Of a stretch of 64,000 bases of DNA, positions 28,102-38,163 are shown piece after piece. Each line of letters starts with the position of its first letter. The first letter of the stretch is position 1. The position numbers and the translations under genes were made by a program. This stretch comes from Xylophilus sp. Its GTDB lineage: Bacteria; Pseudomonadota; Gammaproteobacteria; Burkholderiales; Burkholderiaceae_C. The stretch is taken from positions 95,104-159,103 of the forward strand of contig WNDY01000003.1 of NCBI GenBank assembly GCA_009914555.1, given 5' to 3'. Below the pieces are notes generated by a model. It was not told where the DNA came from. It saw only the letters and a program-made list of their open reading frames with translations, and ran no database searches.

Positions 28102-29514
28102 ATGAATACTCCCCGTACCGCCGCCCCCGCCGCCCGCGCGGACCAGCCCCTGCCAGGGTTCAGCTACAGCCGCGCCTTCTTCGAGGAACTGGTCGACGCC
28201 GCGATCGCCCACGGCAAGAAGATCGGCGCCACCGACGTGGCCGCCGAGGCCTCCGAAGGCTCGGGCCTGTCGGTCAGCGTGAGGAAGGGCTCGCTCGAGA
28301 ATGTGGAGCGCAACCGCGACAAGTCGCTCGGCGTGACGGTCTACGTCGGCCAGCGCCGCGGCAACGCGCGCACGTCGGACTTCTCCGCGGCCGCAATCCG
28401 CCAGACTGTGCAGGCCGCCTACGACATCGCCCGCTTCACCGCCGAGGACCCGGTGGCCGGCCTGCCCGACGAGGCCGACATCGCCACCGGAGCCGCCCGC
28501 GACCTCGACCTGTTCCACCCCTGGCCGATCACGAGCGAGGAAGCCGCGCGCATCGCGCTCGAATGCGAGGCCGCGGCGCTGTCGACCAGCCGGCGCATCG
28601 CCAACAGCGAGGGCGCGGGCGTGTCGGCGCAGCAGTCGCATTTCTTCACCGCGCACACGCACGGCTTCCGCGGCGGCTATGCGAGTTCGCGCCACAGCCT
28701 GTCGGTCGCGCCGATCGCCAAGCTGCCGGGCCGGGGCGGCGACATGCAGCGCGATGCCTGGTACACCTCGCAGCGTGATGCGCGCGAGCTGGCCGCGCCG
28801 GCCGCCGTGGGCCGCTATGCGGCCGAGCGTGCGCTGTCGCGCCTGGGCGCGCGCAAGATCCCGACCACGCAGTGCCCGGTGCTGTTCGAATCGACGCTGG
28901 CCGCCGGACTGCTCGGCGCCTACGTGCAGGCCACCAGCGGCGGCGCGCTGTACCGGCGCAGCACCTTCCTGCTCGATGCGCTCGGCAAGCGCATCTTTCC
29001 GAAGCACATCGACATCCACGAGGACCCGTTCGTGCCGCGCGGCAAGGGCAGCTCGCCGTTCGACGAGGAAGGCGTGCGCACTGCGGCGCGCAAGGTGGTG
29101 TCGGCCGGCAAGGTGCAGGGCTATTTCCTGTCGACCTACTCGGCCCGCAAGCTCGGCCTGCGGACGACCGGCAACGCCGGCGGCTCGCACAACCTGGCGC
29201 TGACCTCGCGGCTGACCCGGCCCGGCGACGACCTCGACGCGATGCTCGGGAAGCTCGGCACCGGCCTGTTCGTCATCGAGTTGATGGGCCAGGGCGTGAA
29301 CTACGTGACCGGCGACTACTCGCGCGGCGCGAGCGGCTTCTGGGTCGAGAACGGCGAGATCGCCTTCCCGGTGCAGGAGATCACCATCGCCGGCAACCTC
29401 CGGGTCATGTTCCAGGGCATCGAGGCGGTGGGAGCCGACGCCTACAACTACGGCGCCAAGACGGTCGGCTCGGTGCTGGTCAACCGGATGAAGGTCGCCG
29501 GCTCCGGCGGCTGA
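28102..29514 (+). CDS. pmbA: metalloprotease PmbA (TldE)
   Basis: A 470-residue TldD/PmbA family member, the non-catalytic-type partner of TldD in processing peptides such as modified antibiotics and antitoxins. The start is ATG 28102 (MNTPRTAAPAARA). Conserved blocks include GSGLSVSVRKGSLENVERNRDKSLGVTVY, TTGNAGGSHNLALTS and NYVTGDYSRGASGFWVENGEIAFPVQEITIAGNL. Its TGA is the first triplet of a 62-bp repeat. Confidence 0.93.
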   Translation: MNTPRTAAPAARADQPLPGFSYSRAFFEELVDAAIAHGKKIGATDVAAEASEGSGLSVSVRKGSLENVERNRDKSLGVTVYVGQRRGNARTSDFSAAAIRQTVQAAYDIARFTAEDPVAGLPDEADIATGAARDLDLFHPWPITSEEAARIALECEAAALSTSRRIANSEGAGVSAQQSHFFTAHTHGFRGGYASSRHSLSVAPIAKLPGRGGDMQRDAWYTSQRDARELAAPAAVGRYAAERALSRLGARKIPTTQCPVLFESTLAAGLLGAYVQATSGGALYRRSTFLLDALGKRIFPKHIDIHEDPFVPRGKGSSPFDEEGVRTAARKVVSAGKVQGYFLSTYSARKLGLRTTGNAGGSHNLALTSRLTRPGDDLDAMLGKLGTGLFVIELMGQGVNYVTGDYSRGASGFWVENGEIAFPVQEITIAGNLRVMFQGIEAVGADAYNYGAKTVGSVLVNRMKVAGSGG

Positions 29515-29573
29515 TACCCCAGGGGGGAGGTGGTCAGAGCGGGGAGAATTCGCCCGCTACCGGCCTATACCCC
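29512..29573 (-). repeat. 62-bp dispersed GGGGTAT-end element, copy 6
   Basis: On the minus strand it starts GGGGTATAGG and ends CTGGGGTATCA, exactly 62 bp. The final TCA is the complement of the pmbA stop codon. The interior (GGTAGCGGGCGAATTCTC) closely matches copy 7 at 35952. It lies between the convergent pmbA and DUF6600 genes. Confidence 0.75.
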
Positions 29574-29593
29574 GCCCGTTTTTAAAAACCTTG

Positions 29594-31351
29594 TCAGGAG
29601 CCGCGGTCCGGCCTCTGCGCTCGGTGCTGCTCGTCGTGCTGCTGCTGCTGCGGCGGCGGCGGCCGCTGGGCGCGCTGCTGCTCCTGCTGGGCCCGGAACT
29701 GTTCGCGCTGCTGGTGCTGCTGTTCCTGCTGCGCGCGGAACTGCTCCCGCTGCGCCCGCTGCTGGTCCTGCTGGGCCCGCATCTGGTCGCGCTGCTGGCG
29801 CTGTTGTTCGAACTGCTGGCGCTGCTGCTCCCGCAATTGCCGCTGCTGTTCGCCCTGCTGGCGCTGCTGTTCGCGGCTCTGCCGTTGCTGCTCGCCCTGG
29901 GCGCGGCGCTGGCGTTCGGCCTGCTCGGCGAACTGGCGCTCGCGCACCGCACGGTCGGCCTGCGTGCGTTCCTGCTGGTCGCGCTGCACGCGCCATTCCT
30001 GGGCGCGGCGGTCGTTGTCGTGCTGGCGCTGCAGGTCGATGCGCTGCTGCTCCATGCGCTCGCGGGCCTGGCGTTGCGGGTCGCGGTCGCGCTGCTGGGT
30101 GTCGAGGAAGCCGCGGCGCTCCGGCTGCTGCTGCCAGCGGGCCGGCTGCGGACCGCGGTCCTCGTGCCAGGCCGAGATGGCCTGGGGCTCGCGGGCGAAG
30201 CGCGGCTGCGCCTGCGGCGCCGGGCGCGGCCCGTTCCAGCGGTTCACGTTGTCGAGGTACTGGGCGCTGGCGCGCCAGCCGGGCCGCCAGGCCTCTCCGG
30301 GCGCCAGCGGATACCAGCGCTCGGCCGGGCGGCCGGCGCCGTTGCCGCGCGGCCCCGGGGCCACGCTGCCGATGAAGCCGGCCAGCGCCGGCGCATAGGC
30401 CGGTCGGGCCACGCGCGGCCCGGGCACCCAGCCCCAGCGGCTGCCGACCTGGGTCCAGCGGCCGTAGTGGAACGGCGCGAAGCCCCAGGGCGCGTCGTCC
30501 ACCCAGGTCCAGCCCCAAGGGTCGATCCAGCGCCATTGGCCGTAGCGGTAGGGCGCCCAGTCGGCGATGGTCACGCGCGGGAACCAGATGTTGCCGTAGG
30601 TCGGGTCGGACGACCAGTCGCCGTACGCGTCGAGCTGCTGGTAGCCGATGATCTCGGGCGAGACGTAGCGGCCCGAGATCGACTGGGCTTCGGCTCGGTC
30701 GCGGGCGTCGGCCCACTGGTCGAAGCCGTCGCGCACCGCCGGCCCGCGCTGCTGCACCGCCAGGCCGCGCGCGGTATAGACGGCCTGCTGGCCGGCCGCG
30801 AGCGGCTGGGCCTGGCCGCCGTCGCCGTAGACGGTGCCTGAGCCTTCGAGCAGCGCGACGCGGGTGGTGCCGCTGGCCGGATCGACAGCGAAGCGGTAGT
30901 CGCCGGGCTGGGCGGCGACGAAGGCGAGGTTGGGCGTGCCGACCTCGTAGCGCTCGCCGGGATAGATGGCGCGGATGCGCAGCGCGAGCGCGCCTTCGGT
31001 GAGTTGGAGGCGGGTGGTGCGGTCGTCCAGTGCGTCCAGCCCCAGGCGCGCGGGGCCTTGCAGCCGGATGGCGGTCGAGCCGCTGTGCAGTTCGGCCCGG
31101 GCGCCGGGCGCGGCGCTGAACTGGTCGCCGGTGGTGAGCGGCCGGTTGAACTCGGCGCGCAGCCATTCGGTGCCGCCGGCCGGCGCGTAGCCGGCGTCGC
31201 CCTCCAGGTGGCTCAGCCGGGCGACCCGGCCCGGCGGCTCGGCGGCCGACGCCGCGGTAGCGCCGAGGCCCAGCCCGAGGACGAGCGCCAGCAGGGCGGG
31301 CCAGTGGCGGGGCGAAAGAATGCTTCTTCGGCGGTGGGGCAGCAGGCGCAT
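29594..31351 (-). CDS. exported DUF6600/FecR-like protein with Gln/Arg-rich coiled tail
   Basis: A 585-residue protein. A signal peptide (ALLALVLGLGLGATAASA) is followed by a FecR-like beta region (about 50-220) and a tryptophan- and glycine-rich DUF6600 region with YGDWSSDPTYGNIWFP and YRYGQWRWIDPWGWTWVDDAPWGFAPFHYGRW. The tail from about residue 395 is almost only Q, R, E and A in short repeats such as REQQRQQ, predicted as a long charged helix. Start 31351 has CAGGAGACC before it. Homologs are annotated only as exported proteins of unknown function. The tail's simple composition explains several long overlapping frames on the other strand. Confidence 0.8.
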   Translation of the reverse strand: MRLLPHRRRSILSPRHWPALLALVLGLGLGATAASAAEPPGRVARLSHLEGDAGYAPAGGTEWLRAEFNRPLTTGDQFSAAPGARAELHSGSTAIRLQGPARLGLDALDDRTTRLQLTEGALALRIRAIYPGERYEVGTPNLAFVAAQPGDYRFAVDPASGTTRVALLEGSGTVYGDGGQAQPLAAGQQAVYTARGLAVQQRGPAVRDGFDQWADARDRAEAQSISGRYVSPEIIGYQQLDAYGDWSSDPTYGNIWFPRVTIADWAPYRYGQWRWIDPWGWTWVDDAPWGFAPFHYGRWTQVGSRWGWVPGPRVARPAYAPALAGFIGSVAPGPRGNGAGRPAERWYPLAPGEAWRPGWRASAQYLDNVNRWNGPRPAPQAQPRFAREPQAISAWHEDRGPQPARWQQQPERRGFLDTQQRDRDPQRQARERMEQQRIDLQRQHDNDRRAQEWRVQRDQQERTQADRAVRERQFAEQAERQRRAQGEQQRQSREQQRQQGEQQRQLREQQRQQFEQQRQQRDQMRAQQDQQRAQREQFRAQQEQQHQQREQFRAQQEQQRAQRPPPPQQQQHDEQHRAQRPDRGS

Positions 31352-31481
31352 GGCGGTCTCCTGGTTCGGCGGCACGTTCGGCGTTCTCTCCCTGTCGTAA
31401 CGCGCGAACCCGCCGGAAAGTCCCACCATCCTGGCCCGGCGGACGGACCAGTTTGCAACCAACTGCTGCCGCGGCGCCGGG

Positions 31482-31931
31482 TCAGCCGGCCAGCGCGGCC
31501 TTCACGGCGGCCGACACCTGGCCCATGTCGGCCTTGCCGGCCAGGCGGGCCTTGGCCGCGCCCATGACCTTGCCCATGTCGCCGGGGCCGGCGGCGCCGA
31601 GTTCGGCCACGATGGCGTGCACTTCGGCGGCAATGGCGTCGGCATCCAGGCGCTCGGGCAGGTAGACGGCGAGCACGGCGGCCTCGGCCTTCTCCTTGTC
31701 GGCCAGGTCGGTGCGGCCGGCCTGCTCGAAGGCGGCGACCGAGTCCTTGCGCTGCTTGAGGAGCCTGTCGATCACGGCGACGACGGCGGCGGCGTCGAGT
31801 TCGATGCGTTCGTCCACTTCCTTCTGCTTGAGCGCGGCCAGCAGCAGGCGGATGGTGCCCAGGCGCTCGCTGTCCTTGGCGCGCATGGCGCTCTTCATGT
31901 CGTCGGTGATACGGCCCTTGAGCTGGGACAT
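31482..31931 (-). CDS. yqeY: GatB/YqeY domain-containing protein
   Basis: A 149-residue protein related to the helical tail of the amidotransferase GatB. The pattern LKGRITDDMKSAMRAKDSERLGTIRLLLAALKQKEVDERIEL and MGKVMGAAKARLAGKADMGQVSAAVKAAL is typical of YqeY. The role is unclear. It follows rpsU in the usual order and is probably cotranscribed through the hairpin at 31978. Confidence 0.92.
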   Translation of the reverse strand: MSQLKGRITDDMKSAMRAKDSERLGTIRLLLAALKQKEVDERIELDAAAVVAVIDRLLKQRKDSVAAFEQAGRTDLADKEKAEAAVLAVYLPERLDADAIAAEVHAIVAELGAAGPGDMGKVMGAAKARLAGKADMGQVSAAVKAALAG

Positions 31932-31977
31932 GTCGGTTCTCCGTGATGAATGCAGAAAAAGGAAGGCAGAAACAACA

Positions 31978-32007
31978 AACCCGCGCCAGGCGTCCCGGGC
32001 GCGGGTT
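31978..32007 (-). terminator. terminator/attenuator between rpsU and yqeY
   Basis: Ten-base arms AACCCGCGCC and GGCGCGGGTT pair across a ten-base loop. On the minus strand the stem is followed by TGTTGTTT. It would end or reduce rpsU transcripts before yqeY. Confidence 0.65.
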
Positions 32008-32045
32008 GCTGCGTCGGCTCCCGAGAGGGGCGGCCAGGCGCGGTA

Positions 32046-32258
32046 TCAGTACAGCTTCTTGGGGAGCTGCTGGCTGCGCACGCGCTTGTAGTGGCGCTTG
32101 ACGGCGGCTGCCTTCTTGCGCTTGCGCTCGGCCGTGGGCTTCTCGTAGAACTCACGGGCACGCAGGTCGGTCAGCAGGCCGAGCTTTTCGATGGTGCGCT
32201 TGAAGCGGCGCAGGGCCACGTCGAAAGGCTCGTTTTCTTTTACGCGAATGGTCGTCAT
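32046..32258 (-). CDS. rpsU: 30S ribosomal protein S21
   Basis: A 70-residue protein. [20 protein letters not shown] at the start, the [24 protein letters not shown] basic segment and LPKKLY at the end match S21. It acts in translation initiation near the 30S platform. The start is ATG 32258 on the minus strand. Confidence 0.97.
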   Translation of the reverse strand: MTTIRVKENEPFDVALRRFKRTIEKLGLLTDLRAREFYEKPTAERKRKKAAAVKRHYKRVRSQQLPKKLY

Positions 32259-32402
32259 GACGGTTTGGATGTTTCCCAATATGGTGCAGACCCACCACCC
32301 ACGGGAAGATCGGGCCCCTGGGGTGCGGTGCTTGCGCAGTCTGCGGTGTTCCCCGGCTTGTAGTGTGATCAGGCCGCCGGGGGTTTGCCAGCAAAGCCGG
32401 AC

Positions 32403-32430
32403 ATTATAGCCGGTCGCCCGGGCCCGGCAA
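32403..32430 (-). promoter_or_regulatory. probable rpsU promoter
   Basis: On the minus strand TTGCCG, a 16-base spacer and TATAAT form a good sigma-70 promoter about 145 bases before the rpsU start. The rest of the 320-base gap between rpsU and metQ (32259-32578) is GC-rich leader with no further gene that I can see. Confidence 0.6.
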
Positions 32431-32578
32431 GCCGAGGCCGGCGCCCGCCGGGACAGCCGACTAACGATATGCAGCAATCGCAGTTCACGCGGGCGGGCAA
32501 GTTTGCGACAGTCCGGCTCCAGCGCGACACATCAGCTGTTGCCCCCGACACATAACGACAACCTGCCGCTTTCGCACC

Positions 32579-33388
32579 ATGTTCCGCCGCTCCCGCCGCC
32601 TCGCCACCCTGTCGCTGATCGCCGCCGCCACCCTTGGCGCCACGGGCGTGCAGGCCCAGGACAAGACCACCATCAAGGTCGGCATCTCGGTGGGCAGCGC
32701 CGAGAAGATCTGGGAGGTGGTCAAGCCGGTCGCCGCCAAAAACGGCCTGACCGTCCAGCTCGTCACCTTCAACGACTACCAGCTGCCCAACGCGGCGCTG
32801 AACGCCGGCGACATCGACGCCAACGCCTTCCAGCACAAGCCCTTTCTCGACGGGCAGATCAAGGCACGCGGCTTCGACATCGTGCCCGTCGGCCTGACCG
32901 TCACCGCGCCGCTGGGCATCTATTCGAAGAAATACAAGTCGCTCGACGCGCTGCCCGAAGGCGCCTCGGTCGGTATCCAGAACGACCCGTCCAACGGCAA
33001 CCGCGCGCTGCTGCTGTTGCAGAGCTACAAGCTCATCACGCTCAAGCCCGAGGCCGTGAAGAACAACAACGCGACGCCGCTTGACGTCGTGGCCAACCCC
33101 CGGAGGATCAAGCTCGTGCCGCTCGACGCGGCGCTGCTGCCGCGTTCGCTGGACGATCTCGACGCAGCATCGATCAACAACGACTACGCGGAGAAATCGG
33201 GCTTGTCGTTCGTGCGCGATGCGATCGCCAAGGAAGCGCCCGACGGCCCTTATGCGAACCTGATTGCCGTGAAGACCGCGAGCAAGGACAAGCCCTGGGT
33301 GAAGAAGCTGGTAGCGGCCTACCAGTCGCCCGAGGTCAAGGCTTACATCGAGAAGGAGTTCAAGGGGAGCCTGATCCCCGCCTTCTGA
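32579..33388 (+). CDS. MetQ/NlpA-family substrate-binding protein
   Basis: A 269-residue periplasmic or lipoprotein-type binding protein for methionine import. The signal (LSLIAAATLGATGVQA) lacks a lipobox cysteine, so it is probably soluble. Family text: KVGISVGSAEKIWEVVKPVA, FNDYQLPNAALNAGDIDANAFQHKPFLD and VGIQNDPSNGNRALLLLQ. No matching ATPase (MetN) or permease (MetI) gene is adjacent, so it is an orphan binding protein here. Confidence 0.9.
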   Translation: MFRRSRRLATLSLIAAATLGATGVQAQDKTTIKVGISVGSAEKIWEVVKPVAAKNGLTVQLVTFNDYQLPNAALNAGDIDANAFQHKPFLDGQIKARGFDIVPVGLTVTAPLGIYSKKYKSLDALPEGASVGIQNDPSNGNRALLLLQSYKLITLKPEAVKNNNATPLDVVANPRRIKLVPLDAALLPRSLDDLDAASINNDYAEKSGLSFVRDAIAKEAPDGPYANLIAVKTASKDKPWVKKLVAAYQSPEVKAYIEKEFKGSLIPAF

Positions 33389-33416
33389 TGGACACGTTTG
33401 GTTGAGGTGAGATGCG

Positions 33417-33437
33417 GTCCGGCCCTGCCGGACTTTT
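33417..33437 (+). terminator. intrinsic terminator after the MetQ-like gene
   Basis: A seven-base stem GTCCGGC/GCCGGAC with loop CCT is followed by TTTT, 29 bases after the stop codon. Confidence 0.7.
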
Positions 33438-33485
33438 CGGGCGGTGGAAAGTGCGAACTTTCCCCGCCTGTTTTTATTTCCGAGT

Positions 33486-34712
33486 CTACTTTCCGAGTGC
33501 GTCGGCCATCGCCTGCGCACAGGCGTGGCCGCTGGACCAGGCCCACTGGAAATTGTAGCCGCCGAGCCAGCCGGTCACGTCCACCACCTCGCCGATGAAG
33601 TGCAGGCCGGGCTGGCGCCTGGCCTCCAGCGTCTGCGACGACAGCTCCTTGGTGTCCACGCCGCCCAGCGTGACCTCGGCCTTGCGGTAGCCCTCGGTGC
33701 CCACGGGCGTGATCTCCCAGCGGGCGATGCGCTCGGCCAGCTGGGCCAGCGCCTTGTCGGCCGCTTCATTGACCGGCCGCTGCCAGGCCGGGTTCTGCTG
33801 CACCCAGGCGTCGGCCAGGCGCTGCGGCACCCACGCGGCGAGCGTGTTGGCCACGAGGCGCTGCGACGTGGACTTGGCACGGGCGAGTTCGCCGGTCAGG
33901 TCGATGCCCGGCGCCAAGTTCAGCCGCAGCGGCTGGCCGGGCTTCCAGAAGCTGGAGATCTGCAGCACCGCCGGGCCCGACAGGCCGCGGTGGATGAACA
34001 GCAGGTCTTCCGAGAAGCGCATGCGCGCCTTGCCGCTGCCGGTCTCGATCTCCACCGGCAGCGCCAGACCGGCCAGGCCGCCGTAGAGCGTCCACGCGGC
34101 GCCGTCGAAGGTCATCGGCACGAGGCCCGGCTGGCGCTCGACCAGCTTCAGGCCGAACTGCGCGGCGATCCGGTAGCCGAAGTCGGTCGCGCCGATCGCG
34201 GGGATCGACAGGCCGCCGGTCGCGATGACGAGGCGGGGCGCACGCACCGTGCCGCGGTCGGTGGCGATCTCGTAGCCCGTGCCGTCCGAATAGCGCACCG
34301 CCTGTACCGCGCAGGGCTGCCAGCGCGAAACGTTGCCGGCCGCGCATTCGGCCAGCAGCATGGCGATGAGGTCCTCGGCCGAGCGGTCGCAGAACAACTG
34401 GCCCTTGTGCTTCTCGTGGAAGGCGATGCCGTGGCGATGCACCAGCGCGATGAAGTCGCGCGCGCCGTAGCGGGCCAGCGCGCTGCGGCAGAACGCCGGG
34501 TTGGCGCCGGTGAACTGGGCAGGGGTCGCGTCGCGGTTGGTGAAGTTGCAGCGGCCGCCGCCGGAGATGCGCACCTTCTCGGCCACCTTGGCCGCATGGT
34601 CGATCACCAGCACCCGCAGGCCGCGCTGGCCGGCCACGCCGGCGCAGAACAGGCCGGCCGCGCCGGCGCCGATGATCACGGCGTCGAAAGTCGTTGTGGG
34701 GTCTTCCTGCAT
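33486..34712 (-). CDS. BaiN/HI0933-like FAD flavoprotein
   Basis: A 408-residue NAD(P)/FAD oxidoreductase of the HI0933 family. FAD binding: FDAVIIGAGAAGLFCAG (about 10-26), then EKVRISGGGRCNFTN. C-terminal: FIGEVVDVTGWLGGYNFQWAWSSGHACAQ. The reaction is unknown for most members. The start at 34712 (MQEDPTTTF) is preferred. It is divergent from dinB, with only about 20 bases between starts. Confidence 0.88.
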   Translation of the reverse strand: MQEDPTTTFDAVIIGAGAAGLFCAGVAGQRGLRVLVIDHAAKVAEKVRISGGGRCNFTNRDATPAQFTGANPAFCRSALARYGARDFIALVHRHGIAFHEKHKGQLFCDRSAEDLIAMLLAECAAGNVSRWQPCAVQAVRYSDGTGYEIATDRGTVRAPRLVIATGGLSIPAIGATDFGYRIAAQFGLKLVERQPGLVPMTFDGAAWTLYGGLAGLALPVEIETGSGKARMRFSEDLLFIHRGLSGPAVLQISSFWKPGQPLRLNLAPGIDLTGELARAKSTSQRLVANTLAAWVPQRLADAWVQQNPAWQRPVNEAADKALAQLAERIARWEITPVGTEGYRKAEVTLGGVDTKELSSQTLEARRQPGLHFIGEVVDVTGWLGGYNFQWAWSSGHACAQAMADALGK

Positions 34713-34732
34713 GGAGCGGGAGAATAGCGGCT

Positions 34733-35947
34733 GTGCCACCGCCCCCCGATTCCCCAGTGCCCAGGCTGCGGCGCATCGCCCACCTCGACATGGACGCGTT
34801 CTTCGCGTCGGTCGAGCTGCTGCGCTATCCGCAGCTGCGCGGCCTGCCGGTGGTGATCGGCGGAGGCCGGCGCAAGGCGGACGATGCGCTCTCGGCCGGT
34901 GCCTCGGTGCCGCTCGACGCCTTCGCGCGCCTGGGCGACTACGTGGGCCGCGGCGTCATCACCACGGCGACCTATCCGGCGCGGGTGTTCGGCATCGGCT
35001 CGGCCATGGGGATGATGAAGGCCGCCCGGCTGTGCCCGCAGGCGCTGGTGCTGCCGGCGGACTTCGAGCGGTACCGCGATTTCTCGCGCCGCTTCAAGGA
35101 GGTGATCCGCGACATCGCGCCGGTCATGGAGGACCGCGGCATCGACGAGGTCTACATCGACTTCACCGACGTGCCCGGCGGCCAGCGCGAGGGCGGCCGG
35201 ACGCTGGCGCGGCTGATCCAGAAGAGTATCTTCGACGCCACGGGGCTCACCTGCTCGATCGGCGTGGCGCCCAACAAGCTGATCGCCAAGCTGGCGAGCG
35301 AATTCCAGAAGCCCAACGGCATCTCCATCGTCTACGAGGACGACCTGGAGCGGCTGATCTGGCCGCTGCCGGCGCGCAAGGTCAACGGCATCGGCCCCAA
35401 GGCCGACGCCAAGCTTGAACGCCTGGGCCTGCGCACTGTGGGCGACATCGCGCGGCAGGACCGGGCCTGGCTGGAGCGCACCTTCGGCCGCGCCAACGGC
35501 GCCTGGATGCATGCGATGTCGCACGGGCAGGACGACCGGCCGGTGGTGACCGAGAGCACGCCGGTGTCGATGAGCCGCGAGACGACCTTCGAGCGCGACC
35601 TGCATGCGGTGGACGACCGTGCCGAACTCGGCGCCGTGTTCACCCGCCTGTGCGAGCGCGTGGCCGAGGATCTGCAGCGCAAGGGCTATGTCGGCCGCAC
35701 CATCGGCATCAAGCTGCGCTACGACGACTTCAAGACTGCCACGCGCGACCAGACCATCGCCGAGGCGACGGCCGACGCGGCCACGATCCGCCGCGTGGCC
35801 GGCCAGTGCCTGAAGCGCGTGCCGCTGGAGCGGCGGTTGCGGCTGCTGGGCGTGCGCGTGGGCGCGCTGCTGCGGCTGGGGCCGGACGGCCGGCCGCTCG
35901 CGGAGGACGGGCCGGCCGAGCCGCCGCGCGAACTGCAGCTGTTCTAG
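34733..35947 (+). CDS. dinB: DNA polymerase IV (Y-family)
   Basis: A 404-residue translesion polymerase. The palm begins IAHLDMDAFFASVELLRYP, a later catalytic block is DRGIDEVYIDFTD (Asp-Glu pair), and SIGVAPNKLIAKLASEFQKPNG follows. The C-terminus ends in PRELQLF, a beta-clamp-binding motif. The start is probably GTG 34733. GTG 34757 also fits and no ATG is suitable. An extra loop GRRKADDALSAGASVPLDAFARLGDYV, compared with short E. coli DinB, is common in Burkholderiales. Confidence 0.92.
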   Translation: MPPPPDSPVPRLRRIAHLDMDAFFASVELLRYPQLRGLPVVIGGGRRKADDALSAGASVPLDAFARLGDYVGRGVITTATYPARVFGIGSAMGMMKAARLCPQALVLPADFERYRDFSRRFKEVIRDIAPVMEDRGIDEVYIDFTDVPGGQREGGRTLARLIQKSIFDATGLTCSIGVAPNKLIAKLASEFQKPNGISIVYEDDLERLIWPLPARKVNGIGPKADAKLERLGLRTVGDIARQDRAWLERTFGRANGAWMHAMSHGQDDRPVVTESTPVSMSRETTFERDLHAVDDRAELGAVFTRLCERVAEDLQRKGYVGRTIGIKLRYDDFKTATRDQTIAEATADAATIRRVAGQCLKRVPLERRLRLLGVRVGALLRLGPDGRPLAEDGPAEPPRELQLF

Positions 35948-35951
35948 CCGT

Positions 35952-36010
35952 GGGGTATAGGGCTGTAGCGGGCGAGGGTCGGGCGCTGCAAGTCTATCGA
36001 CTGGGGAGTA

Positions 36011-36013
<3 letters not shown>
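35952..36013 (+). repeat. 62-bp dispersed GGGGTAT-end element, copy 7
   Basis: It starts GGGGTATAGGG four bases after the dinB stop and ends CTGGGGAGTATCA, whose TCA is the complement of the stop codon of the converging aminotransferase gene. Exactly 62 bp. It fills the whole space between two convergent genes and shares the left half (TAGCGGGCGA) with copy 6. Confidence 0.78.
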
Positions 36014-37157
<1,144 letters not shown>

Positions 37158-37174
<17 letters not shown>

Positions 37175-38099
37175 TCACGTGTCCTGTCATGGCGCGGCCG
37201 ATCAGGTCGCGCGTGAGCCGGTCGCTCAGCAGCTCGGCGAACTTGTAGACGAAGTTGCGCAGGTAGGCGCCGCGCTTGAAGGCCACGCGCGCCACGTTCA
37301 CACTGATCAGGTGGCCCAGCGGGCGGGCGACCAGGTCGGCGTTGGTGTCGTCGCGCACCGCCATCTCGGCCACGATACCCACGCCCAGGCCCAGGCGCAC
37401 GTAGGTCTTGATCACGTCGGAGTCGATGGCCTCCAGCGCGATGCGCGGCGAGAGCTTGCGCTGCGCGAAGGCATTGTCGATGCGCGTGCGTCCGGTGAAC
37501 GTGGGGTGGTAGGTGATGATCGGCTCGTGGGCCAGGTCTTCGAGCGTGAACTTCTCCTTGGCCGCCAGCGGATGGTTCTGCGGCACGACCAGCGCGTGCT
37601 GCCATTCGTAGCAGGGCAGGGTGACGATCTCGTTGTAGTTCGACAGCGACTCGGTGGCGATGCCGATCTCGGCCACCTCGTCGATGATCATGCGCGCCAC
37701 CTGGTCGGGCGTGCCCTGGTGCAGGCTGACGTTGACCTTGGGATAGGCCTCGCGCAGCCGCGCCACCGGCACCGGCAGCACGTAGCGCGCCTGGGTGTGG
37801 GTGGTGGCGATCGAGAGCGTGCCGCTGTCCTGCGCGCTGAACTGCTCGCCGATGCGCTTCAAGTTGCCGATCTCGCGCATGATGAGCTCGATGCTCTGGA
37901 GCACGTGCAGGCCCGGCTCGGTGATGCGCTTGAGGCGCTTGCCGTGCCGCGCGAAGATCTCGACGCCGAGTTCTTCCTCCAGCTCGATGATCGCCTTGGA
38001 CACACCGGGCTGGGAGGTATGCAGCGCCTTGGCCGCCTCGGTCAGGTTGAGGTTGCGGCGCGCGGCTTCCTGGACGAAGCGGAACTGGTGCAGGTTCAT
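37158..38099 (-). CDS. cysB: LysR-family sulfur regulator CysB
   Basis: A 313-residue LysR regulator. The N-terminal helix-turn-helix reads NLTEAAKALHTSQPGVSKAI, followed by ELEEELGVEIFARHGKRLKRITEPG. The sensor domain has TTHTQARYVLP and TGRTRIDNAFAQ, which match CysB rather than generic LysR proteins. CysB activates sulfate uptake and reduction genes in response to N-acetylserine. In many relatives it sits next to the cys transporter genes. Here it is about 23 kb from them. Confidence 0.93.
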
Positions 38100-38163
38100 A
38101 ACGAATTGCAGCTAAAGGTTGATTTCATTATGCCGCATAAGCTTATGAAAAGACCTGGAAGTT
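38100..38163. promoter_or_regulatory. cysB upstream region with AT-rich palindrome
   Basis: Sixty-four bases separate cysB from the CbiX-like gene stop. They are AT-rich and include the perfect 12-base palindrome CATAAGCTTATG, a candidate operator, possibly for CysB autoregulation. No other signal stands out. Confidence 0.4.

Noticed and set aside
28095..28112. AATACTCCCC near the pmbA start, resembling a 62-bp element end
   Set aside because: No matching GGGGTAT end lies 62 bp away on either side, and the bases are part of the pmbA coding start. At most a fragment.
29591..30841. Plus-strand frame rich in Leu/Arg opposite the DUF6600 gene
   Set aside because: The leucine runs are the complement of CAG/CGC-rich codons of the Gln/Arg tail. 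No ribosome site or family match.
31987..32048. GGTATCA at the rpsU stop as another 62-bp element end
   Set aside because: The G-run is missing and no partner end occurs 62 bp away. The gap is occupied by an ordinary terminator hairpin.
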